NCBI GenBank assembly: GCA_002383165.1
Contig: DFXK01000018.1
Span: 168,138-190,337 of the forward strand
Direction of reading: 5' to 3'
DNA from: Flavobacteriales bacterium UBA4110
GTDB lineage: Bacteria > Bacteroidota > Bacteroidia > Flavobacteriales > Weeksellaceae
DNA: 22,200 nucleotides
Part shown: positions 22,100 to 22,200 of the stretch, piece by piece
Layout of the letters: every line of letters starts with the position of its first letter
Numbering within the stretch: the first letter of the stretch is position 1
Position numbers and translations under genes: made by a program
Notes under the pieces: model-generated
Seen by the model: only the letters and a program-made list of their open reading frames with translations
Database searches by the model: none
Told to the model about the DNA's origin: nothing

Positions 22100-22200
22100 C
22101 CTAATAATTAAGAATACTAAATTACATAAAAATAAGATTAAAAGAAATCTCCCTTGATTATGAGGGACAATCAAAATTAGTTATAAGACTTTTATTAAAA

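Noticed and set aside
22100..22174. 25-codon hydrophobic extension of the kinase-like protein
   Set aside because: It could pass as a membrane anchor, but it reads from AT-rich intergenic DNA and the frame has a natural ATG at 22099.
1..22200. CRISPR array, tRNA or rRNA genes, prophage genes, toxin-antitoxin pair
   Set aside because: No regularly spaced long repeats, cloverleaf sequences or matching protein families were seen on either strand.

Overview
The window looks like chromosomal DNA from a flavobacterium of the Chryseobacterium/Weeksellaceae type (Bacteroidota). The signs are AT-rich DNA, start codons without Shine-Dalgarno sequences, recurrent TAnnTTTG -7 promoter elements, a large surface protein with a type IX secretion tail, a NusB about twice the usual length, a nusB-DUF1573-yajC operon, and a remnant of ribosomal protein THX. 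The genus is inferred from gene content and was not tested.

Layout. 1-1765: the 3' part of polyphosphate kinase ppk1, then exopolyphosphatase ppx. 1955-5011: a secreted choice-of-anchor I surface protein. 5160-6179: a luciferase-like flavin oxidoreductase. 6332-9778, minus strand: lpxB (TTG start), a DUF1569/DinB-like gene and comEC. 9933-10050: a dispersed palindromic repeat that seems to carry a second repeat inside it. 10075-11902, plus strand: DUF2480 protein, guanine deaminase, DUF937 protein. 11958-12149, minus strand: a decayed THX ribosomal protein gene. 12209-12323: another dispersed repeat. 12460-14214: aspS. 14249-14977, minus strand: an SDR oxidoreductase. 15125-17321, plus strand: aroC, an unusual thioredoxin-fold gene and a TlpA-type thioredoxin. 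17417-19175, minus strand: nusB, DUF1573 lipoprotein, yajC. 19370-20543, minus strand: ECF sigma factor overlapping a four-helix membrane protein. 20753-21045: RNase P RNA on the plus strand, meeting a minus-strand gene with kinase-like motifs (21044-22099).

Most of this is housekeeping: polyphosphate turnover, lipid A synthesis, aspartyl-tRNA charging, chorismate synthesis, antitermination, Sec translocon accessory, tRNA processing, guanine salvage and DNA uptake. I do not see a clearly new defence or mobile system, and there is no CRISPR array, intact transposase or tRNA gene.

The least expected signal is in the intergenic DNA. Degenerate tandem heptamers (units like TCTAACA) sit directly before the start codons of three genes: aspS, the SDR gene and aroC. 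In the SDR/aroC divergent region two five-unit arrays face outward and share the same last unit. Three palindromic repeat elements and an octamer run add to the repeat load. Other points of interest are the THX pseudogene and the kinase-like motifs in the protein beside rnpB.
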